From positions 1 to 8,128 of the forward strand of contig JAUXJB010000063.1 in assembly GCA_030624945.1 (NCBI GenBank): a DNA stretch of 8,128 nt, written 5' to 3'. Shown piece by piece: positions 6,434 through 8,128 of the stretch; position 1 is the first letter of the stretch; each line of letters begins with the position of its first letter. Source of the stretch: Deltaproteobacteria bacterium. GTDB lineage: Bacteria > Myxococcota_A > UBA9160 > SZUA-336. The translations under genes were made by a program, and so were the position numbers. Under the pieces are notes generated by a model. The model was not told the origin of the DNA and searched no databases. It saw only the letters and a program-made list of their open reading frames with translations.

Positions 6434-7227
6434 ACCGGCTCGTCCGTCTGCTCTCCCTCGAGCAGCGCCTCCACCTGCTCGGCCTGACGCCGGGGTGTCT
6501 CCATCAGATCCGCGACGATCGGCCCCGCGGGATCGAGCAAGAGCTCGCGCGGGGAACCGATCTGCACCAGCCGGCCCGCGTCCATCACCGCGATCCTATC
6601 TCCGAGCACCAGGGCCTCGACCATGTCGTGGGTCACGAAGACGACGCTGATCTCGAATTCGCGCTGGATGGATTGGAGGCGACGCTGCAGACGATCGCGC
6701 GTGAGCGGATCCAGCGAGCCGAAGGGCTCGTCCATCAGCAACACGTCCGGGCGCGCCGCCAGCGCGCGGGCGATTCCCACGCGTTGCTGCTGGCCACCGG
6801 AGAGCTCGGCGGGCATGCGCTCGCGGAAGCTCGCGGCCTCGAGCTCGACGATCTCGAGGAGCTCGTCCGTGCGAGCTCGGATCCGGTCGGCCTCCCAGTC
6901 GAGCAGACGCGGTGTGACCGCGATGTTCTCCGCCACGGTCATGTGCGGGAACAGACCGATCGCCTGGAAGCAGTAGCCCACCTGACGACGCAGCAGGTGC
7001 GGCGCCATGACGCTGGCATCGCTCCCGCCGATCCAGACGCGCCCGCTGGTGGGCTCGATCAAGCGGTTGATCATCTTGAGCGTCGTGGTCTTGCCGCAGC
7101 CCGAGCTCCCGAGCAGCACCAAGAACTCTCCCCGGGCAAGCTCCAGCGACAAGCTGTCGACAGCCAGGGTGGCGCCGTAGCGCTTGGTGAGACCCTCGAT
7201 CCGGATCACTCCGGCGCAAACTACCAC
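6430..7227 (-). CDS. ABC importer ATPase, OpuCA/ProV/EgtV type
   Basis: This is the cytoplasmic ATP-hydrolysing subunit that powers the fused permease-receptor encoded immediately downstream. It has 265 residues. Motifs are all intact: Walker A GSSGCGKTT at 40-48, Q-loop Gln88 in CFQAIGLFPHMTV, signature LSGGQ at 142-146, Walker B DVLLMDEP at 161-168 with catalytic Glu167, D-loop SLD at 171-173, and switch His200 in FVTHDMVEA. There are no C-terminal CBS domains, which OpuA-type osmosensing ATPases carry. The outermost start is GTG at 7227; a GTG at 7209 (giving MIRIEGLTKRYG, a typical family N-terminus) is equally plausible, and neither has a clear SD. It is the first gene of a two-gene operon, divergent from the DUF5610-like gene. 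Confidence 0.94.
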   Translation of the reverse strand: MVVCAGVIRIEGLTKRYGATLAVDSLSLELARGEFLVLLGSSGCGKTTTLKMINRLIEPTSGRVWIGGSDASVMAPHLLRRQVGYCFQAIGLFPHMTVAENIAVTPRLLDWEADRIRARTDELLEIVELEAASFRERMPAELSGGQQQRVGIARALAARPDVLLMDEPFGSLDPLTRDRLQRRLQSIQREFEISVVFVTHDMVEALVLGDRIAVMDAGRLVQIGSPRELLLDPAGPIVADLMETPRRQAEQVEALLEGEQTDEPV

Positions 7228-7289
7228 ACGCCCCGGCCCGTGCGCGAACGGCGCCCGCGACAGGAGCCGTCAACTGGGAAAGTCCGTGC

Positions 7290-7316
7290 TCAAGTTCGCC
7301 AAGCCGCGGCCGATCC
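7290..7316 (+). promoter_or_regulatory. Sigma-28 (FliA)-like promoter upstream of the DUF5610-like gene
   Basis: TCAAGTTC (7290-7297) and GCCGATCC (7309-7316) are separated by exactly 11 bases. The enterobacterial sigma-28 consensus is TAAAGTTT, 11 bases, GCCGATAA; each box matches 6 of 8 positions. The predicted start is near 7323, leaving about 25 bases to the ATG at 7348 with its SD in between. GCCGATCC also occurs by chance at 102-109 inside a gene, but without a -35-like partner, so the pair matters more than the single box. Confidence 0.45.
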
Positions 7317-7347
7317 TAGTGGCAACATTTTGGACGGAGGCGAGACG

Positions 7348-7926
7348 ATGCCCATATACACGCTTCCCGGGGGAGGCCTGTCTCCCGGGCTGGACCGACT
7401 GATCTTCGACGAGGGCCTGCCGGAGAAGTCTCGCGCCGCGGAAAGGGCCAGAGAAGCCGCCCCCGGGGAGACGCGAGAGCTCGAGATCTCCGCAGCCGCC
7501 CACAAGCTGCGGCTCGAGGCCGAGCTCATACGGGGGACCTTCGAAGGGGTCGAGGATGCCCTCTTTGGCGTGCAGGATCTGCTCTTCGAGCAGGCGGGGC
7601 GTAGCGAGTACCTCGAATCCATCGAACTTCCAGAGGATCTCTCGGCCTCGGGCACGGCCCAGCGCATCCTGGGCGGCATCACGGGCTACATCTATCGCGC
7701 CTTCCAGCTGGGTCACCCCGATGCGGATCTCGCGGAATTCGCCAGGTTCAAGTCCAATGCCCTGCGCGGGTTCGAGCAGGGCCTGGAGGAGGCGCGGGGC
7801 TACATCGAGGCGCTCGGCGACCTGAACGAGGAGCTCGAGGAGCGCATCTCGGAGACCGAAGATCTCGTGCGCGAGGGCCTCGAGGCATTCTTCGATCGCG
7901 AGGAGGAGCTCCTCAAGTCCGCTTGA
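7348..7926 (+). CDS. DUF5610-like protein of unknown function
   Basis: This is a 192-residue acidic, mostly helical protein with no signal peptide or membrane helix. Residues 1-45 look low in structure and Gly/Pro-rich at the start. From about 100 the pattern SGTAQRILGGITGYIYRAF, ADLAEFARFKSNALRGFEQGLEEARGYIEALG (GFEQGLEEAR at 141-150) and then ERISETEDLVREGLEAFF matches what I recall of the DUF5610 domain, whose core includes an aromatic 'GFxEAxxIL'-type helix. The ATG at 7348 has GGAGG 7 bases upstream. The reading frame is open far upstream, but only as antisense to the ATPase. A sigma-28-like promoter precedes it, hinting at co-expression with motility genes; that is inference. Its last 14 bases overlap the convergent peptidase gene. 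Confidence 0.78.
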   Translation: MPIYTLPGGGLSPGLDRLIFDEGLPEKSRAAERAREAAPGETRELEISAAAHKLRLEAELIRGTFEGVEDALFGVQDLLFEQAGRSEYLESIELPEDLSASGTAQRILGGITGYIYRAFQLGHPDADLAEFARFKSNALRGFEQGLEEARGYIEALGDLNEELEERISETEDLVREGLEAFFDREEELLKSA

Positions 7927-7928
7927 GG
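7911..7928. terminator. Hairpin spanning both stop codons of two overlapping convergent genes
   Basis: CCTCAAG (7911-7917) and CTTGAGG (7922-7928) form a perfect 7-base stem around TCCG. The plus-gene TGA (7924-7926) and the minus-gene TGA (read from TCA at 7913-7915) sit opposite each other in the stem. No T-run follows on either side, so it is not a classic intrinsic terminator. The palindrome GAGGAGCTCCTC (7903-7914) overlaps it, and a further stem GGGAG/CTCCC (7927-7931, 7937-7941) adjoins it. It could slow or end transcription from both sides. Confidence 0.4.
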
Positions 7929-8128
7929 GAGACCAGCTCCCAGAGCAGGTGAACCGAAGCCCGAGCGGCGCGCCGGAAGTCTTCCAGGTGCAAGCTCTCA
8001 TTCTCGCCGTGCGCGTTGCAGATCGGATCCTCCAGACCCAGGAGCAGCGCGGGAGCCCCGCCCAGGACCTCACTGAAGGGCCCCACGAACGGGATGGAAC
8101 CGCCGCAACCGATCTCGACCGGCTCGCG
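7913..8128 (-). CDS. M20-family metallopeptidase/dipeptidase, C-terminal 71 residues (5' part outside window)
   Basis: The minus-strand frame is open from the window edge to a TGA at 7915-7913. The 71 residues visible match the C-terminal end of M20 zinc peptidases and deacylases (dipeptidase/ArgE/CPG2-like). They contain GGSIPFVGPFSEVLGGAP, then LGLEDPICNAHGENESLHLEDF, where the His in NAHGENE is the expected last metal ligand, and a closing helix ending in LLWELVSLKRT. Members hydrolyse peptides or N-acyl amino acids with two zinc ions. The real frame is recognised by homology; a longer antisense frame in the same place is a shadow. It overlaps the 3' end of the DUF5610-like gene by 14 bases. 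Confidence 0.88.
   Translation of the reverse strand, partial: REPVEIGCGGSIPFVGPFSEVLGGAPALLLGLEDPICNAHGENESLHLEDFRRAARASVHLLWELVSLKRT

Noticed and set aside
6391..7347. Upstream continuation of the DUF5610-like frame across the ABC ATPase
   Set aside because: The open frame there is antisense to an ATPase with intact Walker and signature motifs; the strong SD and ATG at 7348 mark the real start.
7270..8073. Minus-strand 267-residue frame opposite the DUF5610-like gene
   Set aside because: No family resemblance; the M20 peptidase tail in a different minus frame explains 7913-8128.

Overview
The window comes from a high-GC Gram-negative-looking bacterium. Coding regions strongly prefer G or C at third positions, and there is a lipobox lipoprotein and a periplasmic-type substrate-binding domain. 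The gene mix (wax ester synthase, KstR-like TetR regulator, flavin nitronate monooxygenase, PQQ-type propeller lipoprotein, DUF5610-like protein) fits an environmental proteobacterium or a delta/Myxococcota-type lineage. The sequence alone does not fix the taxon. No RNA genes, CRISPR arrays, insertion sequences or att sites were seen. Coding is dense: no stretch over 300 bases lacks a gene.

Layout. (1) 1-3235 is a lipid-flavoured block: a nitronate monooxygenase-family gene (minus, 3' end outside the window), divergent from a KstR-like TetR regulator, which is followed on the same strand by a WS/DGAT wax ester synthase/diacylglycerol acyltransferase. A stem-loop with a cUUCGg tetraloop sits between regulator and acyltransferase, just ahead of the acyltransferase Shine-Dalgarno (SD). 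(2) 3256-4871 holds a tiny stand-alone SET-domain protein (minus, TTG start immediately after a stop codon), divergent from a lipoprotein of the PQQ-dependent sugar/L-sorbosone dehydrogenase family. The 110-base divergent spacer contains nested inverted repeats. (3) 4874-7227 (minus) is a two-gene ABC importer operon of the OpuC/ProV type: an ATPase, then a fused permease plus substrate-binding protein overlapping it by ATGA. This architecture is used by osmoprotectant importers and by ergothioneine importers (EgtUV). (4) 7348-7926 (plus) is a DUF5610-like protein preceded by a sequence resembling a sigma-28 (flagellar) promoter. It runs 14 bases into the 3' end of an M20-family metallopeptidase (minus, partial). 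A perfect hairpin covers both stop codons.

How they may work together. The first block plausibly links a lipid- or acyl-CoA-sensing repressor to storage-lipid synthesis and a flavin oxidoreductase. The ABC operon imports a small betaine-like solute. The remaining genes look like independent transcription units packed tightly: convergent pairs are separated by 20 and 2 bases or overlap by 14. I did not find a clearly new multi-gene system. The items most worth following are the sigma-28-like promoter on the DUF5610 gene, the structured leader before the acyltransferase, the substrate of the fused ABC importer, and the minimal SET protein.
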